From positions 1-14,679 of the forward strand of contig JALWOO010000667.1 in assembly GCA_027083485.1 (NCBI GenBank): 14,679 nucleotides of DNA. Direction: 5' to 3'. A program made the translations under genes and the position numbers. The stretch is from Amylibacter sp. GTDB lineage: Bacteria > Pseudomonadota > Alphaproteobacteria > Rhodobacterales > Rhodobacteraceae. Below the pieces are notes generated by a model. The model ran no database searches, was not told the DNA's origin, and saw nothing but the letters and a program-made list of their open reading frames with translations. Below are positions 1 to 7,600 of this stretch, piece after piece (within the stretch, counting starts at the first letter, position 1; the number at the start of each line of letters is the position of its first letter).

Positions 1-660
1 CAGGCGCAGCTTGCACAGGCGCTAACCCAAGCAACGGAGAGGCGGGCCGGCCTTGAAGAGAAACTCGCTGCGCGCACAAAAGAAGCGGAAAACCTGCAGG
101 CTGAACTGGCGCAGGCGCGATCCGGTATGACAGAGCAGCGCAATACCCTTGAAAGCCAGCTCAAGACGGTGCAGGCGCAGCTTGCACAGGCGCAGGCCAA
201 AGCAACGGATTTTGAACAACAGCTGGCTGTAAGTGCCCAAAAATTACAGGGGCAGACTGAAAGAGCCAATGCTTTGCAAGAGGAATTGACCCAAGCAAAA
301 AATGCCGCCAGCCAAGCCGCAAAAGACCACAGCCAAGGGTATCAGGAGCTGCAGCAAACCTTGCAGCGGGATTTGGCGGTTGCCCTGCGCATGCAGGCGT
401 TGGCGCGCAGTGATCAACAAGATTTACAACAGCGTTTTGCCGCGTTACAGGCAGAAAAAGATCAGCAAGAGGCCCTGTTGGTCAAGGTCACCCAAAAGCT
501 GGGAAGTGCTGCAAAGCACTTGCATCAATTGGCCCAACAGGAAAACATCCTCGAAACGTTACCATCTGTAGCGATTGAGGAAACGCAGGTGGAAAAACCG
601 GCAAAGAAGAAGCAAACCAAAGCGCGTAAAAAGGGTAAAAAGAAGAGTTCTGCTAAATGA
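1..660 (+). CDS. C-terminal part of a coiled-coil repeat protein with a lysine-rich tail (5' end outside window)
   Basis: The frame is open from the first base, so this is the last 219 residues of a longer protein; the first in-window ATG (127) lies inside the coiled coil and is unlikely to be the start. The sequence is almost entirely Gln/Ala/Leu/Glu/Lys with heptad-like spacing, and a block beginning QAQLAQA recurs 57 residues later (residues 1 and 58), while LQAELAQA and LQEELTQA recur about 60 residues apart. This points to repeated coiled-coil units that probably continue to the left. The last 22 or so residues are very basic, about half of them lysine, which could bind an anionic surface such as nucleic acid, membrane or polysaccharide. 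No catalytic domain is visible. The stop overlaps the next start (ATGA), so it is translationally coupled to a sulfotransferase-like gene. Two other enzymes here also end in coiled coils, so this may be the tail of a glycan enzyme, but the missing N-terminus prevents a call. Confidence 0.6.
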   Translation, partial: QAQLAQALTQATERRAGLEEKLAARTKEAENLQAELAQARSGMTEQRNTLESQLKTVQAQLAQAQAKATDFEQQLAVSAQKLQGQTERANALQEELTQAKNAASQAAKDHSQGYQELQQTLQRDLAVALRMQALARSDQQDLQQRFAALQAEKDQQEALLVKVTQKLGSAAKHLHQLAQQENILETLPSVAIEETQVEKPAKKKQTKARKKGKKKSSAK

Positions 661-1583
661 CACAAGCGCCTATTGTTCCTGCTGGTTTGCTCGAGGCAGT
701 GGATGCCACTTTGCGGTTGCTGGATGAACATTCGGCACAACACGCTTCCTTGCCTGTGACGTCGGAACCTTTGCCAAGTCTGTTGGAACAATGCCAACAG
801 GCCTGTGCCGAAATTGCAGAGCGCGCGCCAGAACCAATTCGCACGCTCCATCATTTTGCCTGTACGGGAGGCACTGTGATGAGCAAACAGCTGTCGGTGA
901 TGCCCAATACATACGTGTTGAGTGAAGTGGACCCTCTGAGCATGATGGCGAGGGAGATGTCATTTACGCCCTCTGATTTGATACATCAATTGCGCTTGGG
1001 GATTCGGGACGTGGATGACCGCTTGCTGGTCAAGGTATTTATTGCAGGCTTGCAGGAGATTTATGACTGGGCGTGTAACCACGGGGCACGGCTGGTTTTG
1101 CGCGACCATACGCATTCACAGTTTTGTTGGGGAGACGATATTCGCAAGGGGACAAGCCTGATTGAATTGCTTCAGGACGATTTTCCGCTGCGCAGTGCTG
1201 TAACGGTGCGCCATCCGCTCGATTCCTATTTGTCTCTGGACCAGTTGAACTGGGTCAGTTTCAGCCCGCAAACATTTGAAGAATACTGCCGTCGTTATTT
1301 GGTGTTTCTTGACATGCATCAGGAGATGCCTCTGTTTAAATACGAGGATTTTGTTGCAAATCCTGAAACGGTTACGCAGGAAATCTGCGCCGCGTTGGGG
1401 TTGACGTTTGAGGCCGGGTTTCTGGACATTTCCCCATTGGTGCATCTGAGCGGAGACAGCGGACGCGCCGGAACCTGGATCTCAGCGCGCCCGCGGCGCG
1501 AAATCCCGGACCAGATTGCCCAGGAGCGCCAAAACAGCGCAAGCTACCGATTGTTGTGCCAGCGCCTTGACTATGAGCTCTGA
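657..1583 (+). CDS. Sulfotransferase-like P-loop protein
   Basis: This 308-residue protein looks like a PAPS-dependent sulfotransferase, which would move sulfate from PAPS to a hydroxyl of a sugar or other acceptor. After about 60 N-terminal helical residues comes a beta-strand and loop, HHFACTGGTVMS (residues 65-76), in the place of the 5'-phosphosulfate-binding loop. VRHPLDSYLSL (184-194) matches the 3'-phosphate-binding motif with Arg185 and Ser190, followed by FKYEDFVANP (227-236) and a SGDSGR segment (265-270), both usual in bacterial members. The first loop lacks the lysine of the classical PKSGTT form, so the donor is less certain. The start overlaps the preceding stop by ATGA, with a purine-rich AAGAAGAG stretch upstream acting as ribosome-binding site. 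The 3' end overlaps the GT10-like gene by 11 bases, so the three genes are one transcription unit. Acceptor unknown; a fucose- or other sugar-containing glycan is inferred from the neighbours. Confidence 0.8.
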   Translation: MTQAPIVPAGLLEAVDATLRLLDEHSAQHASLPVTSEPLPSLLEQCQQACAEIAERAPEPIRTLHHFACTGGTVMSKQLSVMPNTYVLSEVDPLSMMAREMSFTPSDLIHQLRLGIRDVDDRLLVKVFIAGLQEIYDWACNHGARLVLRDHTHSQFCWGDDIRKGTSLIELLQDDFPLRSAVTVRHPLDSYLSLDQLNWVSFSPQTFEEYCRRYLVFLDMHQEMPLFKYEDFVANPETVTQEICAALGLTFEAGFLDISPLVHLSGDSGRAGTWISARPRREIPDQIAQERQNSASYRLLCQRLDYEL

Positions 1584-2592
1584 TCCAATCCGTATTTTTC
1601 CGCTTGGGAATTATGCTCACCGGCAGCCTTTGGCCTATGCACCGCTGCGGGATCTGGTGGCCGGTCGGCTGATGCTTATGGATTCCCCGCAAGCAGCCGA
1701 TATTCTGTTGGTGGCCCATAGCAAGGATTTGGATAGTGAATCGGCTATTTTGGGGCGCTACCCCGATAAAAAGGTTGTGCTTTTGTCTGAGGAACCGTTT
1801 TGGGATACGGTCTGGGCGGCGGATCCTTTTACGCGCCAGCAACGATTTGCTTCAGAACAGGGGACGTTTGATTTTACGTTTCTGAACCACCACACCAGTG
1901 ATATTTTTGCCTTTGAACGTATCCCCTATTTTTTACTTACCGATTACCGTTTTGGCCCGCGCTATGCGCGCCGGTTTGCCCGTAACGCCCGCAAAAGCCC
2001 GCAGGATTGGCAGGCGCATTTTTCCCGTGCCAAAATACAGGCAGCCTTTGTGGCGGAAAAACGGATGAATGAAAAATTTGCCGTGCGTTTCGAGGCGGAA
2101 GACACCTATGGCTTGTGCCGCTTTCGCTCGCAGGTGACCGAGATCCCCCAATCCGGAGAGGTTTTGCGCCTGGGTAAGGGCTGGCGCAAAGGCCCCTTGC
2201 GTCAGGAGCTGAATGATTGGCATCTGGAAAAGCTGTTGACGCTGGACGGGCAGTGCCGGTTTGTGTCTGCCTTGGAGAATACACATCAGACGACTTATTT
2301 ATCCGAAAAGCTGTTTGATGCTTTTGCCGTTGGCGGCGTGCCGCTTTTTTATGCCTCAAAGGCGCATCGTTTGCAGGGGCTATTGCCGGCTGCATCCTGG
2401 TTGAATGTTTTCGGAATGACCCCGGAACAGTCCGTAACCTCGATGACGCGGTTTTGCTTTGATCAGGCATTTCATATTGCCTATCAGCAGGCACAAGAAC
2501 AGCTGGCCGAATTTTTTTGCAATCCGCGTGTGATGGTACAAGAAAGAGACCGTTTACGAGGGGCGTTGCTGGCGGAATTTCGTCGAGTATAA
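1573..2592 (+). CDS. GT10-family fucosyltransferase-like glycosyltransferase
   Basis: This 339-residue protein carries the C-terminal signature of GT10 (alpha-1,3/1,4-fucosyltransferase) enzymes. FVSALENTHQTTYLSEKLFD (residues 230-249) followed by AFAVGGVPLFYA corresponds to the family pattern F-x-x-x-F/L-E-N-S/T...Y-x-T/S-E-K-L...G-x-V-P, where the EN and EK pairs form the GDP-fucose site. Length and two-lobed layout fit GT-B bacterial fucosyltransferases; no signal peptide or membrane segment is visible, so a cytoplasmic enzyme is expected. The frame extends upstream to an ATG at 1516, but the ATG at 1573 gives a proper beta-strand N-terminus (MSSDPIRIFPLG) and only an 11-base overlap with the sulfotransferase-like gene, so I chose it. 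There is no strong Shine-Dalgarno sequence; coupling to the upstream gene is likely. The GDP-L-fucose genes downstream (gmd, fcl, manC) supply the expected donor. Family call fairly firm; donor and linkage are inferred. Confidence 0.8.
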   Translation: MSSDPIRIFPLGNYAHRQPLAYAPLRDLVAGRLMLMDSPQAADILLVAHSKDLDSESAILGRYPDKKVVLLSEEPFWDTVWAADPFTRQQRFASEQGTFDFTFLNHHTSDIFAFERIPYFLLTDYRFGPRYARRFARNARKSPQDWQAHFSRAKIQAAFVAEKRMNEKFAVRFEAEDTYGLCRFRSQVTEIPQSGEVLRLGKGWRKGPLRQELNDWHLEKLLTLDGQCRFVSALENTHQTTYLSEKLFDAFAVGGVPLFYASKAHRLQGLLPAASWLNVFGMTPEQSVTSMTRFCFDQAFHIAYQQAQEQLAEFFCNPRVMVQERDRLRGALLAEFRRV

Positions 2593-2884
2593 ATTAAAAC
2601 GGTTCCCCTCTGCAAAACGGGTGAAGTCTTTTGGCAGATATGAATATGCTTGATAGGGGGAGGCATAAAAGTTGAGCGGAAAAACCCGGCCATATTACTC
2701 TGTTGCAACCCGGCATTGAAATGCGGGGGCTGGTTTTAGGCGGGAAAAAAAGTTTGGAAATTCCGGTTTTGGCATTCTACAGAAAATGCCGGGGTTTCTA
2801 TGAACTGTAATTTTTTTCACTTCATTTTCTTATCTATTCCCCGTATGTCATTTGACAATGTAATTACTCATAGACACAGGTATC
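2593..2884. other. Non-coding gap between the GT10-like gene and gmd; weak hairpins, no clear promoter
   Basis: No plausible gene lies in these 292 bases. Three hairpin-forming stretches can be drawn. At 2609-2638, TCTGC/GCAGA plus AAAA/TTTT with one bulged G. At 2709-2727, CCC-G-GCAT/ATGC-GGG around TGAA. At 2771-2790, GGCATT/AATGCC. None is followed directly by a run of T, so termination is possible but unproven. CCGGCATT (2710-2717) and AATGCCGG (2785-2792) are also an inverted pair that could close a larger structure. The final 80 bases are AT-rich, with a T7 run at 2811-2817 and a TTGACA box at 2852-2857. That box is only 28 bases from the gmd start and no good -10 box follows at the right spacing. 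A gmd promoter is expected here, but I cannot place it. Confidence 0.5.
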
Positions 2885-4006
2885 ATGACCAAACGCGCTC
2901 TTATTACTGGCATCACTGGCCAGGACGGTTCTTATCTCGCTGAATTCCTTCTTGAAAAAGGCTATGAAGTCCACGGTATTAAACGCCGCGGCTCCACATT
3001 GAATACCCAGCGGGTTGACCACATTTATCAGGATCCGCATGTCGATAAGCAGAAATTTATTTTGCATTATGGCGATCTGACAGATTCGTCCAACCTGACC
3101 CGGATCATCAAGGAAATTCAGCCGGACGAGGTGTATAATCTTGGTGCCCAGTCCCATGTGGCGGTGAGCTTTGAATCGCCGGAATATACCGCTGATGTGG
3201 ATGGTATGGGCACATTGCGCCTGCTGGAAGCGATCCGTTTGCTGGGTCTGGAAGAAAAAAGCCGGTTTTATCAGGCGTCCACGTCTGAACTCTTTGGTCT
3301 GGTGCAGGAAACCCCGCAGCGTGAGACCACTCCGTTTTATCCGCGCAGCCCCTATGCGGTGGCCAAGCTGTATTCCTACTGGATCACAGTGAATTACCGC
3401 GAGGCCTATGGCATGTATGCCTGCAACGGCATTCTGTTCAACCACGAGAGCCCGCGGCGCGGTGAAACCTTTGTGACCCGTAAAATCACCCGTGGTCTGG
3501 CCAATATCGCCCTTGGCATGGAAGATTGCCTTTATATGGGCAACATCGATTCCCTGCGCGATTGGGGCCATGCCAAGGATTATGTGCGCATGCAGTGGTT
3601 GATGCTGCAACAGGATCAGGCCGAAGATTTCGTGATCGCGACCGGCGTACAATATTCGGTACGCGATTTCATTACCTGGTCGGCAGCCGAATTGGGCATT
3701 ACCCTGGAATTCTCGGGCGAAGGCGTTGATGAAATCGCAACCGTTGCCGCCATTGAGGGCGACATGGCACCGGCCCTGTCTGTTGGCGATGTGATCATGC
3801 GCATTGATACACGCTATTTCCGTCCGGCAGAGGTGGAAACCCTGTTGGGAGATCCGAGCAATGCCAAAGAAAAGCTGGGGTGGACACCGGAAATCACCGT
3901 GCAGGAAATGTGTGCGGAAATGGTGCGTGAAGATTATAAAACCTCCCGCCGTCATGCCTTGCTGAAAGAACACGGTATGGAAGTGCCTGTATCCTTAGAA
4001 GACTGA
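2885..4006 (+). CDS. gmd: GDP-mannose 4,6-dehydratase
   Basis: This cytoplasmic enzyme converts GDP-D-mannose to GDP-4-keto-6-deoxy-mannose using tightly bound NADP, the first committed step to GDP-L-fucose. The 373-residue length is that of typical Gmd. The dinucleotide-binding loop TGITGQDG is at residues 8-15, followed by KRRGS (33-37), which favours NADP. The catalytic set sits where expected: Thr133 and Glu135 in ASTSELFG, and Tyr157 and Lys161 in [10 protein letters not shown]. Substrate-binding [18 protein letters not shown] is also intact. All key residues are present, so it should be active. The start at ATG 2885 fits the N-terminal strand directly; the ribosome-binding site is only a weak CAGG four bases upstream. 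It leads a probable three-gene unit with the SGNH-like gene (start 24 bases after the gmd stop) and fcl. The product could also feed rhamnose or perosamine sugars, but fcl nearby argues for fucose. Confidence 0.98.
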   Translation: MTKRALITGITGQDGSYLAEFLLEKGYEVHGIKRRGSTLNTQRVDHIYQDPHVDKQKFILHYGDLTDSSNLTRIIKEIQPDEVYNLGAQSHVAVSFESPEYTADVDGMGTLRLLEAIRLLGLEEKSRFYQASTSELFGLVQETPQRETTPFYPRSPYAVAKLYSYWITVNYREAYGMYACNGILFNHESPRRGETFVTRKITRGLANIALGMEDCLYMGNIDSLRDWGHAKDYVRMQWLMLQQDQAEDFVIATGVQYSVRDFITWSAAELGITLEFSGEGVDEIATVAAIEGDMAPALSVGDVIMRIDTRYFRPAEVETLLGDPSNAKEKLGWTPEITVQEMCAEMVREDYKTSRRHALLKEHGMEVPVSLED

Positions 4007-4030
4007 TTTCAAGGCGGAATGGAGTGGGAA

Positions 4031-4984
4031 ATGACGGTTAATATTCTTGTCCTTGGTTTCAGCGTGACAGCAGATGAACCCGGGTTCATTAAAAGTGCAC
4101 GGCAAAAACTGGGTGAGAATACGCGGTTCTCGATAAGGAAAATTGGTATCGGCGGTGTGCACCCGCTGCATTTGAAATTTCTGATTGAGCAGATATTACA
4201 GGATATCCGCCCGGATTTTGTGGTCCTTGAAATTTCCACATCTCCTTTCCGCATACTTCACAACGACCCCATGCGTCATCAAGAGGCGCTCAACTGGATT
4301 TTGTACAGATGCCAGCAACACCGGATTGGTCTGGCCTTTCTGGATTTGCCACGCAAAGATGTTGACCAGGAAGAGGACTGGGTTACCGCCATGCACCGCC
4401 AGATATGTGCAGCGCATGCGATTCAATATCATCTGGTACCCTTACGCGCAGAATTCCTGAAAGACATGGTACACCCTGATCCCGAGGGGTGCGCCTATTA
4501 TGCAGATCATTTCCTGATGCTGTTGGACGAATTGGATCCGGGTTCGCAGATTGCCGGTGAATTTCCGGTGGCAACAGAATTCGGTGTATATGATTGTGTG
4601 AAACACCCTGACGAGGTCGGTATGCGTCATACACGGGGGGGCTATACTGTCGATCTGGCAGAAATCACCCCGGATCACCCCCTCACCCTGTCGGTGCAGC
4701 CCGATACATCCATCTTGGGCTTGTTGTATTTAATGGGTCCCAGATCAGGCAGCCTCGCCATACAGGTGGACCATACAAAGATACATGTAAGTGCCTATGA
4801 TGAATTTTGCTATTATGAACGGGTTGGCATCCAGGTTTTCCCGGCACTCAAAGGTGTAAATGTTAAGATTAGCCAGCTTCCGGATATCCCCGAGACAGCC
4901 CTCAAAAAAGGCGACAAGGATTTTGGGCCACGTGTGGGTTATGTTGGAAAATTATTATATGAGCGCCCTTTAGAAAATACTTAA
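4031..4984 (+). CDS. SGNH/GDSL-hydrolase-like protein with a beta-rich C-terminal domain
   Basis: The N-terminal 165 or so residues resemble an SGNH hydrolase fold. The first strand ILVLGFSVT carries Ser11 as candidate nucleophile (block I), IGIGG (38-42) fits block II, and DMVHPDPEGCAYYADHF (145-161) fits block V with Asp145 and His148 as the DxxH dyad. The usual Asn of block III is not obvious; the strand there reads VVLEISTSPFR (64-74). Residues about 180-317 look beta-strand-rich and may be a carbohydrate-binding or jelly-roll domain. I see no signal peptide, so it may act in the cytoplasm on a precursor. SGNH enzymes in polysaccharide loci act as O-acetyl esterases or acyltransferases; which applies here is not visible. 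I chose ATG 4031 rather than the in-frame ATG at 4019, because GGAG at 4021-4024 gives a well-placed ribosome-binding site. It sits between gmd and fcl, an unusual insertion, suggesting a role tied to the fucose-containing product. It could instead be an inactive SGNH-like protein. Confidence 0.65.
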   Translation: MTVNILVLGFSVTADEPGFIKSARQKLGENTRFSIRKIGIGGVHPLHLKFLIEQILQDIRPDFVVLEISTSPFRILHNDPMRHQEALNWILYRCQQHRIGLAFLDLPRKDVDQEEDWVTAMHRQICAAHAIQYHLVPLRAEFLKDMVHPDPEGCAYYADHFLMLLDELDPGSQIAGEFPVATEFGVYDCVKHPDEVGMRHTRGGYTVDLAEITPDHPLTLSVQPDTSILGLLYLMGPRSGSLAIQVDHTKIHVSAYDEFCYYERVGIQVFPALKGVNVKISQLPDIPETALKKGDKDFGPRVGYVGKLLYERPLENT

Positions 4985-5008
4985 TCTCCCAACACAATGG
5001 AGTTCACT

Positions 5009-5977
5009 ATGAAAATCTATGTTGCAGGCCATCGCGGCATGGTTGGCGGGGCAATTGTGCGCCAGTTACAGGCGCGCATTGATGCGGGCGAGGAAATCGA
5101 TATCCTCACCCGGACCCACAGCGAGCTGGATCTGACAAGCCAGCCGGCCGTTGCCGGTTTTATGGCCACAGAAAAACCCGATGTGGTCATTCTGGCAGCA
5201 GCCAAGGTGGGCGGCATTATTGCCAACAGCACCTATCCGGCAGAGTTCATCTATGAAAACCTGATGATGGAATGCAATGTGATCCATCAGGCCTATAGCG
5301 CCGGGGTCAAGCGGCTGTTGTTTCTGGGCAGTTCCTGTATTTATCCCAAAATGGCCGAACAGCCGATGCGCGAAGATGCACTGCTGACCGGCACGCTGGA
5401 ACCGACCAATGAACCCTATGCCATAGCCAAAATCGCCGGGATCAAGCTGTGTGAAAGCTATAACCGCCAGTATGGTGTGGATTACCGCTCGGTGATGCCC
5501 ACCAACCTCTATGGGCCGGGGGATAATTTCCATCCGGAAAACTCCCATGTACTGCCGGCCATGATCCGCCGTTTCCATGAGGCCGTTGAAAACGACACGC
5601 CGGAGGTGGTGATCTGGGGCACGGGCAAACCGTTCCGCGAATTCCTGCATGTGGATGATATGGCCGAGGCCTCCCTGTTCGTGATGGATCTGGATGATGA
5701 AACCTACAAGGCCAACACCAAGGACATGCTCAGCCATATCAATGTGGGCACCGGCACCGATGTCAGCATTGGCGAGTTGGCGCATATGGTGGCCGAGGTT
5801 ACCGGCTTTAAGGGCAAGATCGGTTTTGACACTTCCAAACCCGATGGTACACCGCGCAAACTGATGGATGTCTCCCGGTTGCGGGATATGGGCTGGACTG
5901 CCAAAATCGGCCTGCGCGAAGGTGTGCAGGATGCCTATCAATGGTATTTGAACAACCGCGATACGTTGCGCGGCTGA
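5009..5977 (+). CDS. fcl: GDP-L-fucose synthase (GDP-4-keto-6-deoxy-mannose 3,5-epimerase/4-reductase)
   Basis: This 322-residue cytoplasmic SDR enzyme carries out the last two steps to GDP-L-fucose, epimerising the Gmd product at C3 and C5 and reducing C4 with NADPH. The nucleotide-binding loop GHRGMVG is at residues 7-13. The active site is complete: Ser108/Ser109 and Cys110 in LGSSCIYP, Tyr137 and Lys141 in EPYAIAK, and His180 in NFHPENSHV, each one position from its E. coli equivalent. [11 protein letters not shown] and [15 protein letters not shown] are also typical. An in-frame ATG occurs at 4997, but the start at 5009 begins exactly at the Rossmann strand ([10 protein letters not shown]) and has GGAG at 4999-5002 six bases upstream, so it is preferred. 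The gene follows the SGNH-like gene by 24 bases and is followed by a hairpin terminator, making it the last gene of the gmd unit. The synonym wcaG is also used. Confidence 0.98.
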   Translation: MKIYVAGHRGMVGGAIVRQLQARIDAGEEIDILTRTHSELDLTSQPAVAGFMATEKPDVVILAAAKVGGIIANSTYPAEFIYENLMMECNVIHQAYSAGVKRLLFLGSSCIYPKMAEQPMREDALLTGTLEPTNEPYAIAKIAGIKLCESYNRQYGVDYRSVMPTNLYGPGDNFHPENSHVLPAMIRRFHEAVENDTPEVVIWGTGKPFREFLHVDDMAEASLFVMDLDDETYKANTKDMLSHINVGTGTDVSIGELAHMVAEVTGFKGKIGFDTSKPDGTPRKLMDVSRLRDMGWTAKIGLREGVQDAYQWYLNNRDTLRG

Positions 5978-5987
5978 TATCGTGTTG

Positions 5988-6020
5988 AACAAGGCAGCTG
6001 GCTGCCTTGTTTCCTTCCCT
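5988..6020 (+). terminator. Rho-independent terminator after fcl
   Basis: A perfect 10-bp inverted repeat, AACAAGGCAG (5988-5997) and CTGCCTTGTT (6002-6011), encloses a four-base CTGG loop and runs into a pyrimidine-rich tail (TCCTTCCCTTTT). It starts 11 bases after the fcl stop codon. The stem is strong; the tail is an interrupted rather than pure T run, so some read-through into manC is possible. This is the clearest transcription boundary in the window and separates the gmd-fcl unit from manC. Confidence 0.85.
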
Positions 6021-6151
6021 TTTGACAGGTGCGCTTTGTCACTGCACAAACCCGCTTGTCGCTGTAACAACTGTTTGATGTTGCAGTATTTAACCTGTAA
6101 TTAAACCAGTAGATTAATGCTGAGACTTCCAGACCCGTCAGGATTGCCAAT
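6021..6151 (+). promoter_or_regulatory. Probable promoter and leader region of manC (boxes not firmly placed)
   Basis: Because a strong hairpin terminator lies just upstream, manC should have its own promoter here. A TTGACA box occurs at 6022-6027, but the bases 17 downstream (CACAAA) are a poor -10 box. A second candidate pairs TTGATG (6075-6080) with the AT-rich TAATTAAA around 6098, also a weak match. The stretch has several short repeats of the TTTGT/ACAAA kind, including an inverted pair at 6035-6039 and 6046-6050, which could be an operator or chance. AGGA at 6140-6143, eight bases before the manC ATG, is a fair ribosome-binding site. Confidence 0.4.
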
Positions 6152-7582
6152 ATGACCTCTCTTATTCATCCCGTTCTTTTGTGTGGTGGCTCGGGCACCC
6201 GTTTGTGGCCTTTGTCGCGCAAAAGCTATCCCAAGCAGTTTTCGCCGCTTCTGGGCAGCGAGAGCCTGTTTCAGGCTTCGGCCAAACGTCTGTCAGGTGA
6301 TCTCTATGCGGCTCCGATGGTGCTGACGAATGAGGACTTCCGTTTTATCGTCACCGAACAGCTGGCGGATATCGGGATGGAACCGGCGGCGATTCTGATC
6401 GAACCACAGGGGCGCAATACGGCACCGGCGGTTCTGGCTGCGGCCTTGCATTTGGCGAAAACCGACCCCAAGGCCTTGATGCTGGTGGCACCTTCGGATC
6501 ATGTGATCCCGGATGTGGAGGCCTTCAATGCAGCGGTCCGCGTTGCGGCAGTTGCCGCCACGGCCGGCGCGCTGGTGACCTTTGGCATTCAGCCAAACCG
6601 GGCCGAAACCGGCTATGGCTATCTGGAGCTGGAAGCCGCCCCTGAAGGGGGAGAGCCGGTCGCCCAAAAACTGCGCCAGTTTGTGGAAAAACCTGATGCG
6701 ACACGTGCCGGTGAAATGCTGGCGGCGGGCAATTTCCTGTGGAATGCGGGTATTTTCCTGTTTTCGGTTGAAACCATTATAGCAGCCTTCAAGGCCCATG
6801 CGCCCCAGTTGATCGACCCTGTCAGCGCGGCGGTTGATGGCGGCGAAGAGGACCTTGGCTTTACCCGTCTGGCCGCAGATCCCTGGGCCAAGGCCGAGGA
6901 TATTTCCATTGACTATGCGGTGATGGAAAAAGCCGACAACCTGTCTGTGGTGCCTTACGGCAGCGGCTGGTCCGATCTGGGCGGCTGGGATGCGGTTTGG
7001 CTCGAGAGCGGGCCGGATGGCGATGGCGTGGCCACCAATGGCTCGGCCATGGCGATTGATTGCAAGGACACGTTTTTGCGATCCGAAGCGGAGGGCCAGA
7101 AACTGGTTGGCCTTGGCCTTGAAAATATCATCGCGATTTCCATGCCGGATGCGGTGCTGGTTGCGGATAAATCCCGCGCCCAGGACGTGAAAACCGTGGT
7201 TTCCGCGCTCAAGACCGAAGGCAGCCAGCAGGCGGAAACCTTCCCGCGCGACCACCGGCCCTGGGGCTGGTTTGAAAGCCTGGTTGTGGGGGAGCGTTTT
7301 CAGGTAAAGCGCATCGTTGTGCATCCCGGCGCGTCCCTGTCCTTGCAAAGCCACCACCACCGCGCCGAACACTGGATCGTGGTCGAAGGCACCGCCAAGG
7401 TGACCGTCGATGATACGGTGAAACTGATTACCGAAAACCAGTCGGTTTATATTCCGCTGGGGGCCGTGCATCGCATGGAAAACCCGGGCAAGGTGCCGAT
7501 GGTCTTGATCGAGGTGCAAACCGGTTCTTATCTGGGCGAAGACGACATCATCCGTTATGAAGATGTCTATGCGCGTAGCTGA
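6152..7582 (+). CDS. manC: Mannose-1-phosphate guanylyltransferase / mannose-6-phosphate isomerase (bifunctional)
   Basis: This 476-residue cytoplasmic enzyme makes GDP-mannose from mannose-1-phosphate and GTP; the family's C-terminal domain also interconverts fructose-6-P and mannose-6-P. The nucleotidyltransferase signature runs through residues 11-30, with CGGSGTRLWPLSRKSYPKQ. APSDH (113-117), FVEKPD (177-182) and GSGWSDLGGWD (270-280) mark the sugar-nucleotide site. The C-terminal cupin from about 365 has the type II isomerase metal site: Q399, H401, E406 and H440 in LQSHHHRAEHW and PLGAVHRME. Length and domain order match ManC/CpsB/XanB. It supplies the substrate of Gmd; no phosphomannomutase (manB) is in the window. 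It opens a second transcription unit, with the next gene starting 18 bases after its stop. A long antisense frame over this gene is a codon-use shadow. The alternative symbol cpsB is equally used. Confidence 0.97.
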   Translation: MTSLIHPVLLCGGSGTRLWPLSRKSYPKQFSPLLGSESLFQASAKRLSGDLYAAPMVLTNEDFRFIVTEQLADIGMEPAAILIEPQGRNTAPAVLAAALHLAKTDPKALMLVAPSDHVIPDVEAFNAAVRVAAVAATAGALVTFGIQPNRAETGYGYLELEAAPEGGEPVAQKLRQFVEKPDATRAGEMLAAGNFLWNAGIFLFSVETIIAAFKAHAPQLIDPVSAAVDGGEEDLGFTRLAADPWAKAEDISIDYAVMEKADNLSVVPYGSGWSDLGGWDAVWLESGPDGDGVATNGSAMAIDCKDTFLRSEAEGQKLVGLGLENIIAISMPDAVLVADKSRAQDVKTVVSALKTEGSQQAETFPRDHRPWGWFESLVVGERFQVKRIVVHPGASLSLQSHHHRAEHWIVVEGTAKVTVDDTVKLITENQSVYIPLGAVHRMENPGKVPMVLIEVQTGSYLGEDDIIRYEDVYARS

Positions 7583-7600
7583 TACGAAGGACAGTAAACC

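Noticed and set aside
1..193. The 22-base repeat as a mobile-element or CRISPR repeat
   Set aside because: Only two in-frame copies within coiled-coil coding sequence, no spacers and no transposase.
1516..1572. Longer N-terminus for the GT10-like protein from ATG 1516
   Set aside because: It would add 19 residues read from sulfotransferase coding sequence and a 68-base overlap; ATG 1573 gives a better N-terminus.
2771..2817. Hairpin 2771-2790 with the T7 run at 2811-2817 as a terminator
   Set aside because: About 20 bases separate stem and T run, and the stem is only six pairs.
2852..2880. TTGACA at 2852-2857 as -35 box of a gmd promoter
   Set aside because: No acceptable -10 box 16-18 bases downstream, and transcription would begin almost at the start codon.
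2864..3973. A 369-codon minus-strand open frame over gmd
   Set aside because: Exact shadow of a complete, motif-verified gmd; no recognisable product.
5066..6070. A 334-codon minus-strand open frame over fcl and the terminator
   Set aside because: Shadow of fcl, and it would run across the hairpin terminator; no domain pattern.
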